From positions 124,001-188,000 of the forward strand of contig CAVRHO010000002.1 in NCBI GenBank assembly GCA_963721065.1: a stretch of DNA of 64,000 bases, in the 5' to 3' direction. Origin of the DNA: CAWBLP01 sp963721065 (GTDB lineage: Bacteria > Pseudomonadota > Alphaproteobacteria > Acetobacterales > Acetobacteraceae). The number at the start of each line of letters is the position of its first letter. The first letter of the stretch is position 1. Positions 16,635 through 25,330 of the stretch are shown here, one piece after another. The notes beneath the pieces were generated by a model. It saw only the letters and a program-made list of their open reading frames with translations. It was not told the origin of the DNA and did no database searches. The position numbers and the translations under genes are program-made.

Positions 16635-16814
16635 GCGTGTCGGGTCCTGCTCGTCCGTTTGCTCTTGCTGCCGAAGCCAGTGGCAGATTTCCCCCCGGCC
16701 CATTCCGGGTCGTGAACGCGCCGGGCTTATAGCCGCGCGAACACGCCGCGCCAAGGCCGCAGAAGGGCGAAGGTTCAGGTGACACAGAGTTGTCGTTTTC
16801 AGTTGTCGGGGTGT

Positions 16815-17219
16815 TCAGCGTCCCCGGCGGGCCAGCTCTATCCGCGCGCGCAGCACCACACCGTCCACCACCCCGGCCAGCGCCGCGTCGGTCGCGCGCG
16901 GCACATCCCTGGCCAGCGCTTCCAGTTCCTCCAACGACGCGGGATCCGTGGCACCCGCCAGCAGGTGACGTTGCAGACGACTGAGTGCAGACAACAGTGC
17001 GCGCCCGTGGCGCCGCGCAGCGCGATCCTGGGGGGGCTCTGTGTCGATTTCCTGCAGCGCGAGCATGCCGGCGGCGGTCACCAGCGCGGCCGGCTCCGGT
17101 GCGGACGCCGCGGCCGAGCGTGTGGCGGTGGGCACGGCGAACCCGTTCCCTTTGGTCCCCCTGGTTCGGTTCGGCAATCGCCCGCCGGCGGACGGGCCCA
17201 CCCCTTCGATCGCTGACAC
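16815..17219 (-). CDS. fliX: Flagellar assembly regulator FliX
   Basis: A 134-residue protein diverging from flgI, the usual place of fliX in alphaproteobacteria. The C-terminal region ALQEIDTEPPQDRAARRHGR, then ALLSALSRLQRHLLAG, is the diagnostic FliX part. The N-terminal half is poorly conserved. In Caulobacter, FliX couples early basal-body assembly to the sigma-54 activator FlbD. GTG 17219 is the best start because AAGGAG precedes it at normal spacing; the longer frame up to 17285 lacks this. No flbD gene is in the window. Confidence 0.82.
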   Translation of the reverse strand: MSAIEGVGPSAGGRLPNRTRGTKGNGFAVPTATRSAAASAPEPAALVTAAGMLALQEIDTEPPQDRAARRHGRALLSALSRLQRHLLAGATDPASLEELEALARDVPRATDAALAGVVDGVVLRARIELARRGR

Positions 17220-17311
17220 AGCCGGCTCCTTTTTCCCAGTGCGAGGGGGCCGCCCGGCAATTTCAGCCGCGTGGCCCTGCCGCAACCGCGGCCGGGCGCG
17301 CCGTTTCCGGC

Positions 17312-17326
17312 TGGCACGCGGCTTGC
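17312..17326 (+). promoter_or_regulatory. Sigma-54 promoter of flgI operon
   Basis: TGGCAC-N5-TTGC is an exact -24/-12 match, with GG at 17313-17314 and GC at 17325-17326. The predicted start is near 17338, 37 bases before the flgI ATG. Class III flagellar genes in alphaproteobacteria are commonly RpoN/FlbD-dependent, and FliX modulates FlbD, so the divergent fliX fits. Confidence 0.85.
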
Positions 17327-17374
17327 GATGCAGGACGCAGACTGACGCAAAAACATTTAGAGCATGCTACCAAG

Positions 17375-18466
17375 ATGCGCCGCCTGCTGCTCGCTCTGCT
17401 CCTGCTGTTCGTATCGGTACCGGCTCTGGGTCAGGTGCGGATCAAGGACATCGTCGATGTCGAGGGCGTGCGGCAGAACCAGCTTATCGGCTACGGGCTG
17501 GTGGTTGGGCTGAACGGCACCGGCGACAAGCTGGGCAATTCGGTGTTCACCCGGGAATCGCTGGTCGGCATGCTGGAACGCCTGGGTGTGAACACCCGCG
17601 ACCAGGCGCAGAAACTCTCCACCAAGAACGTCGCCGCGGTGATGGTCACCGCCGAACTGCCCGCCTTCGCCCGCAGCGGCAGCCGGATCGACGTTGCGGT
17701 GTCGGCGCTGGGCGACGCCACCAACCTGACCGGGGGCACGCTGCTGGTCACGCCGCTGCTGGCGGCCGACGGCGAGGTCTATGCGGTGGCCCAGGGGCCG
17801 CTGGTAACCGGCGCCGTGGCCGCGCGTGGCGCCGCCAGCTCGGTGACCCGCGGCGTGCCGACCGCGGGGCAGGTCCCCAACGGCGCGACGGTGGAGCGCG
17901 AGATCGCCTATCATCTGGACAAGGCCACCCACCTGCACCTGAGCCTTCGCAACCCGGACCTGACCACCGCCCGGCGCATCGAGGCCGCCATCAACAAGGC
18001 GATCGGCCCCATCGCCAGGACGACCGACCCGCGCACAGTGGTGATCAACCTGAAGGGCCGCGACCCGATCGCGACACTGGCCAAGGTCGAAGACCTGCAC
18101 GTGGTTCCCGACACGCCCGCCGTGGTGGTGATCGACGAGGCCAGCGGCACCATCGTGATGGGCGCGAATGTCCGCATCAGCACGGTGGCGATCGCCCAGG
18201 GAAACCTGACGATCCGCGTGACCGAGACCCCGCAGGTCAGCCAGCCGCCACCGCTGTCCAATGGCAGAACCAGGACGGTGCCGCGTACCCGGATCCAGGT
18301 GAACACGCAGAAGGATCGCCGGCTGGGCATCCTCTCCGCCGGGGTGACGCTGCGCGACCTGGTGGCGAGCCTGAACGCCCTGGGGGTCGGCCCGCGCGAC
18401 CTGATCAGCATCCTGCAGGCCATCAAGGCCGCCGGCGCTTTGCAGGCGGATCTGGAGGTTCGGTAA
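17375..18466 (+). CDS. flgI: Flagellar P-ring protein FlgI
   Basis: A 363-residue periplasmic P-ring subunit that forms the bushing round the rod at the peptidoglycan layer. A Sec signal peptide (RRLLLALLLLFVSVPALG) precedes mature VRIKDIVDVEGVRQNQLIGY. Family blocks such as YGLVVGLNGTGD, LGDATNLTGGTLLVTPL and the C-terminal LRDLVASLNALGVGPRDL follow in order. The length is normal. It is the first gene of flgI-flgJ(N)-flgN, starts 37 bases after the predicted sigma-54 transcription start, and overlaps the next gene by one base (TAATG). Confidence 0.97.
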   Translation: MRRLLLALLLLFVSVPALGQVRIKDIVDVEGVRQNQLIGYGLVVGLNGTGDKLGNSVFTRESLVGMLERLGVNTRDQAQKLSTKNVAAVMVTAELPAFARSGSRIDVAVSALGDATNLTGGTLLVTPLLAADGEVYAVAQGPLVTGAVAARGAASSVTRGVPTAGQVPNGATVEREIAYHLDKATHLHLSLRNPDLTTARRIEAAINKAIGPIARTTDPRTVVINLKGRDPIATLAKVEDLHVVPDTPAVVVIDEASGTIVMGANVRISTVAIAQGNLTIRVTETPQVSQPPPLSNGRTRTVPRTRIQVNTQKDRRLGILSAGVTLRDLVASLNALGVGPRDLISILQAIKAAGALQADLEVR

Positions 18467-18882
18467 TGGCACTCTCCCCCACGTCGCTCTTTCCCGGCGC
18501 CCCGGACGCGGCGCTCGCGCTGAGCGGGGCGGACCGGCCGCCCATGGCGTCCCTGCTCACCGGCTCTGCCGGACTGTCCCACGCCCTGCACGCACCGGCC
18601 TCGGCCAGCCGAGCCAGCCTCGCCCGAACTGCCCGCGACTTCGAGGCGCTGACCATCGGCCAGTTGCTGGCCCCTATGTTCAACACGGTGGACACCGCGG
18701 ACGGGCTGTTTGGCGGCGGCCATGCCGAGGCGGCGTGGAAGCCGATGCTGGTGGACGCCATCGCCAGAAAGGTGGCCGACCGTGGCGGTCTGGGCCTCGC
18801 CGGGCCGGTGTTCCGGGAACTGCTGCACGCGCAGGAGACGCACGCGGAGGGAACCAGATCATCGAAGGGAGCGCGGCCATGA
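18466..18882 (+). CDS. flgJ: Rod-binding protein, FlgJ N-terminal domain type
   Basis: A 138-residue protein equal to the N-terminal rod-capping half of FlgJ. The segment TARDFEALTIGQLLAPMFNT followed by a GGGHAEAAWKPMLVDAIARK region is the rod-binding domain that supports rod polymerisation. The muramidase domain of enterobacterial FlgJ is absent, as is usual in alphaproteobacteria. Its ATG shares a base with the flgI stop, and its own stop overlaps the flgN start as ATGA, so all three are translationally coupled. Confidence 0.88.
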   Translation: MALSPTSLFPGAPDAALALSGADRPPMASLLTGSAGLSHALHAPASASRASLARTARDFEALTIGQLLAPMFNTVDTADGLFGGGHAEAAWKPMLVDAIARKVADRGGLGLAGPVFRELLHAQETHAEGTRSSKGARP

Positions 18883-19247
18883 CAGACGCATTCGCCGCCG
18901 CGATCGAGGCGTTGGCGGCGCTGCTGGAGCAGGAGAACGCGGCGCTGGCCAGGCTGGATCTGCCGTGTGCGGTTGCACTGCTGCCGGCGAAGCAGGCGGC
19001 GGCGGGCAGGCTTGCCGACCTGCAGCAGGCCGCGCCCGGTGCCGACGCCGCCGTCGTCACGCGTCTGCACACCCTGGCCGAGGACAACCGGCGCCTGCTG
19101 GAACGGGCCATCGCGGTGCAGGGTGAGGTGATCGGCGTGATCGCCGGTGCCCTGCCGAAGGCCGCCGGCCCGCCGGGCTACGCCGCGAGCGGCGCTTCGG
19201 TGCGCACCGGTCCAACGGTCGCGTTTGCGTTATCCGAGCGTGTCTGA
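18879..19247 (+). CDS. FlgN-like flagellar export chaperone
   Basis: A 122-residue, almost entirely helical protein. The first helices (AAIEALAALLEQENAALARL and ATHR-like segments up to TLAEDNRRLLERAIAVQGEV) match the antiparallel bundle of FlgN chaperones, which escort hook-filament junction proteins to the export gate. Sequence conservation in this family is low, so the call rests on length, helicity, the leading LLEQENAAL motif and position as last gene of the flgI operon. The final 30 residues are Gly/Ala/Pro-rich and probably disordered. Confidence 0.75.
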   Translation: MTDAFAAAIEALAALLEQENAALARLDLPCAVALLPAKQAAAGRLADLQQAAPGADAAVVTRLHTLAEDNRRLLERAIAVQGEVIGVIAGALPKAAGPPGYAASGASVRTGPTVAFALSERV

Positions 19248-19284
19248 ACTACCCGGATCGGCCGCGACATGTTAGGGCCAAGGC

Positions 19285-20043
19285 ATGGATGCGCTGGCCC
19301 CGGACCTCTGGCAGCGCCTGCTGCTGCGCTCACCCGGCGATGCGGACCTCTGCCCGTTATACGGTCCGCTGCTCGCCCCGCCGTCCGCCCCGGACGGCTG
19401 CTTCGTGCTGGGCCGGCTCGCGCAGTCGCTGGACGGGCGGATTGCCACCAGTACCGGGGACTCACACTGGATCAGCGGGCAGGACGATATCCGCCACACC
19501 CACCGGCTGCGCGCGCTGTTCGACGCCGTGCTGGTCGGCGCCGGCACGGTGCGGGCCGATAACCCGCGCCTGACCACGCGCCAGGTCAGCGGCCCGTCGC
19601 CGGTGCGCGTGGTGCTGGACACCGAGCGGCGGCTGGACGCGCGCTACCACGTCTTCCAGGGCGGACCGGCCACGCTGCTGCTCTGCGCCGCGGACCGGGC
19701 GACGGAGGATCGCCTGGGCAGCGCGGAGGTGATCGGCCTGCCGCGCGGGCCCGACGGGATGGCGATCGACGCCGTGCTGGAACTGCTGGCCGGGCGCGGG
19801 CTGCGGCGGATCTATATCGAGGGCGGCGGCATCACGGTCTCCCGCTTCCTGGCGCGCGGCGCGCTGGACCGGCTGCACATCACCGTGGCGCCGCTGCTGA
19901 TCGGCTCCGGCATTCCCGCATTCACCCTGCCGCCGCCGGCCGCGCTGGCCGAGAGCCTGCGGTTCGACTGGTCGGTGCACCGCGTCGGCGCCGACCTGCT
20001 GCTGGACATCCCGCTGGAGCGGGGCCGCTCGGGGCCACGGTGA
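19285..20043 (+). CDS. RibD C-terminal-type reductase (dihydrofolate-reductase fold)
   Basis: A 252-residue protein consisting only of the RibD reductase half. The fold markers are GRLAQSLDGRIATSTG, HRLRALFDAVLVGAGTVRADNP and RRIYIEGGGITVSRFL. In RibD this domain reduces the ribosyl side chain of the riboflavin precursor with NADPH, but stand-alone paralogues also reduce pterins. No deaminase domain is present. The next gene, a zinc-type dehydrogenase, overlaps it by four bases. Similar pairs elsewhere can sit beside 6-pyruvoyltetrahydropterin synthase genes, as I recall, but no such gene is in view here. Confidence 0.82.
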   Translation: MDALAPDLWQRLLLRSPGDADLCPLYGPLLAPPSAPDGCFVLGRLAQSLDGRIATSTGDSHWISGQDDIRHTHRLRALFDAVLVGAGTVRADNPRLTTRQVSGPSPVRVVLDTERRLDARYHVFQGGPATLLLCAADRATEDRLGSAEVIGLPRGPDGMAIDAVLELLAGRGLRRIYIEGGGITVSRFLARGALDRLHITVAPLLIGSGIPAFTLPPPAALAESLRFDWSVHRVGADLLLDIPLERGRSGPR

Positions 20044-21017
20044 CGCAGGCACGGGCGTTCTGGGCCGTCGCGCCCGGCCGGGGGGAGATCCGGTCCGAAC
20101 CGCTGCCGGCGCCCGGGCCTGGCGAGGTGCTGGTGCATACGTTGGCCAGCGGCGTGTCCCGCGGCACAGAGGCGCTGGTCTTTGCCGGCCGCGTGCCGCC
20201 CAGCCAGTACGAGGTGATGCGTGCGCCGCTGATGGGCGGGCAGTTTCCGTTCCCGGTGAAGTATGGCTACTGCGCGGTGGGGCGCACGCCGGACGGGGCG
20301 CGCGTGTTCGTGCTGCACCCGCACCAGGACGTGTTCGTCGCACCGGCCGCGATGTGCATCCCGCTTCCGGTCACGCTGCCCACAAGCCGGGCGGTGCTGG
20401 GTGCGAACATGGAAACGGCGCTGAACATCGTGTGGGACGCCGCGCCGCTGGCCGGCGAGCGCATGCTGGTGATCGGGGCCGGCGTTGTCGGGCTGCTGAC
20501 CGCATCGCTGCTGGCGCGCATCCCGGCGGCGCACGTCACCGTGGTGGACCTCGACGCGTCGCGCGCGGCGCTGGCGCAGCGGTTCCGGTGCCGGTTCGCG
20601 CTGCCCGACACCGCGCCGCGCGCGCAGGAGTTGGTGGTGCATACCTCCGGCAGCGAGGCGGGGTTGCGGCTTGCGCTGGACTGCGCGGCGTTCGAGGGCC
20701 GGATCGTCGAGGCGAGCTGGTTCGGCGACGCCCTGCCCGCGGTGCCGCTGGGGGAGGCATTTCATTCGCGGCGGCTGCGCCTGGTCGGCTCGCAGGTCGG
20801 TACGGTCGGCGGCGCGATGCGCGGACGGCGCAGCCACGCGGAGCGGTTGGCGACCGCACTGGGGTTGCTGGCCGATCCGGCTTACGACGCGCTGCTGCAG
20901 GGACCGACGCCGTTCACCGCGCTGCCCGACGCTATGCCGGGCATTCTGGCGCCGGGCGGGTTGTGTCATGTCGTGGACTACACCGGCGGTGATGCTCCGG
21001 TCGGTGCGTTACCGTGA
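20040..21017 (+). CDS. Zinc-type alcohol dehydrogenase-like oxidoreductase
   Basis: A 325-residue medium-chain dehydrogenase fold. The N-terminal GroES-like part (PAPGPGEVLVHTLASGVSRG) is followed by a Rossmann domain with MLVIGAGVVGLLTASLLARI and the acidic VVDLD that prefers NAD. The catalytic Cys-His zinc ligands of classical alcohol dehydrogenases are not evident at their usual place (GVSRGTEALVFAG), so it may be a zinc-independent reductase. It is coupled to the upstream RibD-like reductase by an ATG overlapping the stop. Substrate unknown. Confidence 0.8.
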   Translation: MTQARAFWAVAPGRGEIRSEPLPAPGPGEVLVHTLASGVSRGTEALVFAGRVPPSQYEVMRAPLMGGQFPFPVKYGYCAVGRTPDGARVFVLHPHQDVFVAPAAMCIPLPVTLPTSRAVLGANMETALNIVWDAAPLAGERMLVIGAGVVGLLTASLLARIPAAHVTVVDLDASRAALAQRFRCRFALPDTAPRAQELVVHTSGSEAGLRLALDCAAFEGRIVEASWFGDALPAVPLGEAFHSRRLRLVGSQVGTVGGAMRGRRSHAERLATALGLLADPAYDALLQGPTPFTALPDAMPGILAPGGLCHVVDYTGGDAPVGALP

Positions 21018-21408
21018 CCGTAGCGCTATCCGGTGCAGCGACCGTTGTCTGCACGGCTGGGCCTGGTGCGCCGGTGTGTCCGGAGGCTTATGGCAGGCGA
21101 TGCATCGTTGCTCAGGAAGACGCAGGTCGATCGGCAGATCCGAGTAACGCAGTATCCGAGATTGCCGAGCCGGTCTGAATAGTTTGGACGGCTGCCTTGC
21201 GAGAGCCGAGGCGTTGAGACCGGATGGCCCACTGGGTCCGGGGCCTGACCGCGCCGTAGTGGTGACGTGATACCAGCCCGCGTATAGCAGTTGGACCGAT
21301 GCGCGCTTGTACTCGGCCGTCATGCCAGGAAATAAATCGGCCCGGGCTTACACAGGTGGCGCCGGAAGGCTAAGCTTCCGGCAAACCTCACAGGGGGAGT
21401 GTCCGACG
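21018..21408. other. Intergenic region before the CoA-transferase gene
   Basis: About 390 bases. Short open frames overlap in both directions and none looks conserved. The last 50 bases contain an 8-bp hairpin and a strong purine-rich ribosome-binding site for the downstream gene. Promoter elements were not recognisable. Confidence 0.5.
21361..21382 (+). promoter_or_regulatory. Leader hairpin upstream of CoA-transferase gene
   Basis: GCCGGAAG (21361-21368) and CTTCCGGC (21375-21382) are exact complements around GCTAAG. The hairpin ends ten bases before the GGGGGAG ribosome-binding site of the gene starting at 21409. It could protect the 5' end of the message or act in control; there is no T-run to make it a terminator. 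Confidence 0.45.
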
Positions 21409-22638
21409 ATGAGCGGCAACGGCCCGGAAAACTGCCTGACCGGCATGAAAGTTCTCGACCTGACCCAGTTCGAGGCTGGCCCGTCCTGCACCGAAGCGCT
21501 GGCCTGGATGGGCGCCGAAGTGGTGAAGGTGGAGAACCCCAAGGTGGGCGATCCCGGGCGGACGGCCGGCGGAGAACCGGGCAAGGACGCGTATTACTTC
21601 CTGCAATACAACGCCAACAAGAAGTCGATCGCGGTGAATCTGAAGGACCCGCGCGGCGTCGAGCTGGTGAAGGAAATGGCCAAGCAGGCCGACGTGTTCT
21701 GCGAGAACTTCGCCCCCGGGGCGATCGAACGCCTCGGTCTGGGTCCCGACGTGATCCGCGCCATCAACCCCGCGATCATCTATTGCCAGACCAAGGGTTT
21801 CGGCGCCGGCAGCCCGTTCGAAAAGGCGCTGGCTTTCGACATGATCGCCCAGGCCGCCGGTGGCCTGATGAGCATCACCGGAGAGGAGGACGGCCCGCCC
21901 TGCAAGCCCGGCGCCACCATCGGCGACACCGGCACCGGCATGCTGATGGCGATCACCGTGCTGGGCGCCTATGTGCGCCGCCTGCGCACCGGCCAGGGCG
22001 AACACCTGCAACTGGCCATGCAGGACGCCATCCTGCACTACATCCGCAACGCCTTCACCTACATGGAACGCACCGGCAAGCCGGCGCCGCGTGCCGGATC
22101 GAAGACGGTCGGGGGCGGCAATCCGCCGATCGGTGTGTACCCGTGCAAGGGCGGCGGCCCGAATGATTACGTTTACATCTATACCAGCCGGGCGAACCCT
22201 GAGCACTGGAACCGGCTGCTGAAGGTGATGGGCCGCGAGGACCTGATTGGCGATCCCAATTACAGCACGCCGGAAGCCCGCACCGAACGGCGGGAGGAAG
22301 TGGACGCGATCGTTTCCTCCTGGACACGTCAGCATGACAAACACGAAGCAATGCGCCTGGTCGGCAACGCCACCATCCCCGCCGGCGCGGTGATGGACAC
22401 GATGGAGCTGGCCAACGATACCAGCTTCGTGCAACGCGGCATCCGCCAGGTGATGCACCATCCCGCCGTTGGCGACTACACCATGAGCGGTTGGCCGGTA
22501 CGGTTCTCCGGCAGCACCGCGCCAATAAGCCCCGCCCCGCTGTTGGGCCAGCACGGGGCCGAAGTGCTGGCGGACTGGCTCGGGCTCGATACCGACAAGA
22601 TCGGCGCCTTGCGCAACGACGGCGTGGTCGGCGGTTAG
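21409..22638 (+). CDS. Class III CoA-transferase (CaiB/BaiF, formyl-CoA transferase-like)
   Basis: A 409-residue family III CoA-transferase. The opening LTGMKVLDLTQFEAGPSCTE and AEVVKVENPKVGDPGR are typical, as is the catalytic-Asp block KPGATIGDTGTGMLMAI, in which the Asp forms the acyl-anhydride and CoA-thioester intermediates. AFDMIAQAAGGLMSITG precedes it. These enzymes swap CoA between carboxylic acids such as oxalate, succinate or carnitine derivatives. No oxalyl-CoA decarboxylase or dehydrogenase gene adjoins, so the substrate is open. ATG 21409 is preceded by GGGGGAG; the frame extends upstream but without similarity. Confidence 0.9.
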   Translation: MSGNGPENCLTGMKVLDLTQFEAGPSCTEALAWMGAEVVKVENPKVGDPGRTAGGEPGKDAYYFLQYNANKKSIAVNLKDPRGVELVKEMAKQADVFCENFAPGAIERLGLGPDVIRAINPAIIYCQTKGFGAGSPFEKALAFDMIAQAAGGLMSITGEEDGPPCKPGATIGDTGTGMLMAITVLGAYVRRLRTGQGEHLQLAMQDAILHYIRNAFTYMERTGKPAPRAGSKTVGGGNPPIGVYPCKGGGPNDYVYIYTSRANPEHWNRLLKVMGREDLIGDPNYSTPEARTERREEVDAIVSSWTRQHDKHEAMRLVGNATIPAGAVMDTMELANDTSFVQRGIRQVMHHPAVGDYTMSGWPVRFSGSTAPISPAPLLGQHGAEVLADWLGLDTDKIGALRNDGVVGG

Positions 22639-22688
22639 CCGTTCCGACGCTACGGAGTCGATTCAACTAACGAAGCGTATCACGTGAT

Positions 22689-22706
22689 GGCGGGCCAAGG
22701 CCCGCC
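22689..22706. repeat. Short copy of the GGCGGGCC repeat hairpin
   Basis: GGCGGGCC-AA-GGCCCGCC forms an 8-bp stem with a two-base loop and is followed by GTTGCCCGCCACGTCGG. The core resembles the inner stems of the large palindromic repeats. It lies about 50 bases after the CoA-transferase stop and faces the cardiolipin synthase gene end, so it may end transcripts from either side. Confidence 0.5.
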
Positions 22707-22808
22707 GTTGCCCGCCACGTCGGTGTGGGCGCCACGTCGGACTCCATCCGTTCGGACTGGCAACACCGGACGTCCAAGAGACCCGCGGTCAGAGCGCGGC
22801 TCTCATCC

Positions 22809-24278
22809 TTACATCCAGTATTCCCAAAGCCGCGCCTGCAATTCCTGCAGCCGCTCGCCGAGCGGTCGGCGTCGCCACTCGGCGAGCGTGATGGGGTGGG
22901 AGTTCTCCATGTCCTGCCGCAGAAAACTTTCCACCTGAGCGGCCGTGTCGCGCCCCAGGATGATCACGTCCACCTCGTTGTTGAACACGACGCTGCGCCG
23001 GTCCAGGTTGGATGAACCGATAACGCTCCAGACGCCGTCCACAGTGGCCAGCTTGGAATGCAGCACCGAGGTCCGCATTTCATAGATCCGGGCACCAGCC
23101 TCCAACAGGCGGCCGTAAGCCGCACGCGCCGCATACACCGCCGATTCCACGTCGCTGTGGCTCGGCACCACGAAGCGCAGATCGACGCCGCGGCGGGCCG
23201 TCTGGCGGAATTGCCTGCGTTCGGAATGCGGCGGCACGAAGTAGCCGGTGGACAGCCACACCCGGGTGTTGGAACTCAAGACCGCAGTAATCAGCGAAAT
23301 GAAGTAGAGCGGCCGCTTTTCACCGGGCGCACTGCCGATGATCCGCACCGTCTCGTCGCCACATGTCCGCAGGGCAGGAAAGTAGTTGGCCTGGGCTACG
23401 GGTTCGCCATTCTGGTCCTGCCAGGTGCTGAAGAACAGTCGCTGCAGGTCCGCCACCGCGGGCCCCTCGACCTGAATCGCCGTGTCGCGCCAGTGGGCCT
23501 TCATCGCGTCGCCGTCATCCGGAATGCCGGCGCCCCGGGGGTTCTCGTACACCTTCTCCAGGTTGACGCCACCGGTGAGGGCGACCTTGCCGTCCACCAC
23601 CAGGATCTTGCGGTGATCCCGGTTGTTGGGTGACCACCCGACGCGGGTCGCCAACGGATCGATCGGATTGAACACCAGCACCCGCGCGCCCGCGGCGCGC
23701 AGCTTGTCGAACATCGCGTTCGGCGTCGCCTTCGATCCCCAGGCGTCATAGATGATGTTGATCTGAACGCCATGTCGCAGCCGGTCCAGCAGCAGATCGG
23801 ACAGCCGGGTGCCGTGGCACACCACATCCTGCAGGATGAAGAATTCCAGGTTGATGTGGTCGCGTGCGGATTGCATGGCCGCAAACATCGCCGGCAGCGC
23901 TTCCTCGCCGTCCCGAAGCAGGCGGATCCGGTTGCCCGAGACCAGCGGACTTCCCGAGAGTGCCCGCTGGAACGTCAACTGCCGCTGCAGGGCATCCGCC
24001 CGTTGATCCGGCGTCAGGTCGGCCAGCAGGGCCTTACGCTGCAACCGGCTCAGCGACCGCTGTGAACCCAGGATGGCACGACGCAGGCGACGGCCACCCG
24101 GGTTCGCCAGATACGCGGCAACGTTCGGTGTGCGCGCGCAGGCGACCAGCAACCCGGCGGCGGCCAGAGGCACCAGCGTTCGACGTAGGACACGAAGAGT
24201 GCGGGGGGACGGGGAAATTTTCGACACGACCGATAAGATCGGTGCGGTTCGTGGTCGAAGCAAAGCGCGCTTCGACAT
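22809..24278 (-). CDS. Phospholipase D-family protein, cardiolipin synthase-like
   Basis: A 489-residue protein with two HKD motifs: HRKILVVDGKVALTGG (first half) and HSKLATVDG...VIGSSNLDRR (second half). They build one catalytic site of the PLD superfamily. ClsC-type members condense phosphatidylglycerol with another phospholipid to make cardiolipin. The N-terminus from ATG 24278 has an arginine-rich start and a hydrophobic stretch ending LLVAC, which fits a lipoprotein-like signal, so the enzyme is probably periplasmic and membrane-anchored. The reading frame continues upstream to 24389 without plausible coding. It stands alone as a transcription unit. Confidence 0.85.
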   Translation of the reverse strand: MSKRALLRPRTAPILSVVSKISPSPRTLRVLRRTLVPLAAAGLLVACARTPNVAAYLANPGGRRLRRAILGSQRSLSRLQRKALLADLTPDQRADALQRQLTFQRALSGSPLVSGNRIRLLRDGEEALPAMFAAMQSARDHINLEFFILQDVVCHGTRLSDLLLDRLRHGVQINIIYDAWGSKATPNAMFDKLRAAGARVLVFNPIDPLATRVGWSPNNRDHRKILVVDGKVALTGGVNLEKVYENPRGAGIPDDGDAMKAHWRDTAIQVEGPAVADLQRLFFSTWQDQNGEPVAQANYFPALRTCGDETVRIIGSAPGEKRPLYFISLITAVLSSNTRVWLSTGYFVPPHSERRQFRQTARRGVDLRFVVPSHSDVESAVYAARAAYGRLLEAGARIYEMRTSVLHSKLATVDGVWSVIGSSNLDRRSVVFNNEVDVIILGRDTAAQVESFLRQDMENSHPITLAEWRRRPLGERLQELQARLWEYWM

Positions 24279-24492
24279 AAGTCCGTGAGGTAGCGGTCTT
24301 CGTCCGTCGCGGCACAGCCCCCCCTTATGCCGATGCGTGTGACCGGCGTTCGCCGCCCGCGACGTCATCGTCGGTGCAGGACCGTCCACATCTTTCCGTA
24401 ACCGCCATCGGCACAGCCGTGGATAGCCGGACTGTGCCGACCATCGCGCCGGGCGTGTCCCGACCCAGGATCGAATGCAAGGCCGGTTGATA

Positions 24493-25230
24493 CTACATCC
24501 GTTCCTTGATGCCGCTGCGGATCAGCCACCAGTTTACCGGATAGGCCGTGGCGAAGCCGCAGAGCATGGCAATCTGCATCATGAACCAGAACTCGACCAT
24601 GTCGGTTCTCAGTTCCGTTCCCAGCGCGATGCGAAAGAAGACGAAGTACGCCAGCGCCATGAAACCGTACATGCCCACCTGCCAGGCGGTCAGCGACAGC
24701 GCATCGGCTTTCACCGCCTGCACCAGCCCCTGCATGACCGACAGGTTCCGCATCGGCTTGATCGTGTAGTACTGGAACAGGATGCCGAAACCGAAGGCCA
24801 GGATGTAATCGAAGATCCACACGGCCACGATGCGTGGGCCGATCAGACTGTGCCAGCCGAACGCCACGGCAATGGCTGGAAACCCGAACACCAGCCACTC
24901 GGCGGCGATATCGCCCAGCGTGCAGCCGGAGCCGCAGTGCAGGGCGCCGTTGGCCACCGCGACGGGAAACGGCGTGTACTTCTTGTTCGGCATCTCCTCG
25001 CCGCGCTGCATCGCCGCGTGCGCGCGCATGTGCGTCGCCAGCCGGCCATAGGTGTAGTACTGCCACAGCACCCAGGCGGTACCGAACAGTGCCGTCACCG
25101 GCCAGACCACGTTCATGATCCACATGTGCTGCGGATGCCGCATCACATCGATCGCGATCACCAGCGCGCAGGCGCCGCCCAACGCCAGGTAGGCGATGGA
25201 CAGGGTGTGCAGCCAATCAGGGATCACCAC
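24493..25230 (-). CDS. DUF4396 membrane protein
   Basis: A 245-residue protein with about six membrane helices (for example LHTLSIAYLALGGACALVIA, and later VGMYGFMALAYFVFFRIALG). Between the second and third lies the motif NGALHCGSGCTLGDIAAEW, characteristic of the DUF4396 family. The two cysteines three apart, with a preceding His, could bind a metal or form a disulphide, but function is unknown. It is the last gene in a minus-strand run after ftsX, the YdcF-like gene and plsC, with a 100-base gap before it. Confidence 0.85.
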   Translation of the reverse strand: MVIPDWLHTLSIAYLALGGACALVIAIDVMRHPQHMWIMNVVWPVTALFGTAWVLWQYYTYGRLATHMRAHAAMQRGEEMPNKKYTPFPVAVANGALHCGSGCTLGDIAAEWLVFGFPAIAVAFGWHSLIGPRIVAVWIFDYILAFGFGILFQYYTIKPMRNLSVMQGLVQAVKADALSLTAWQVGMYGFMALAYFVFFRIALGTELRTDMVEFWFMMQIAMLCGFATAYPVNWWLIRSGIKERM

Positions 25231-25330
25231 GCTCTCCGTCTTTCACGTGCCGGGGTTGCAACGCAGCAAGCGGCGCGCTGTTCGCTACTGGGTGTCCTCC
25301 GCTCGCATTGTTGTCATTGCGTCAGCGGGT

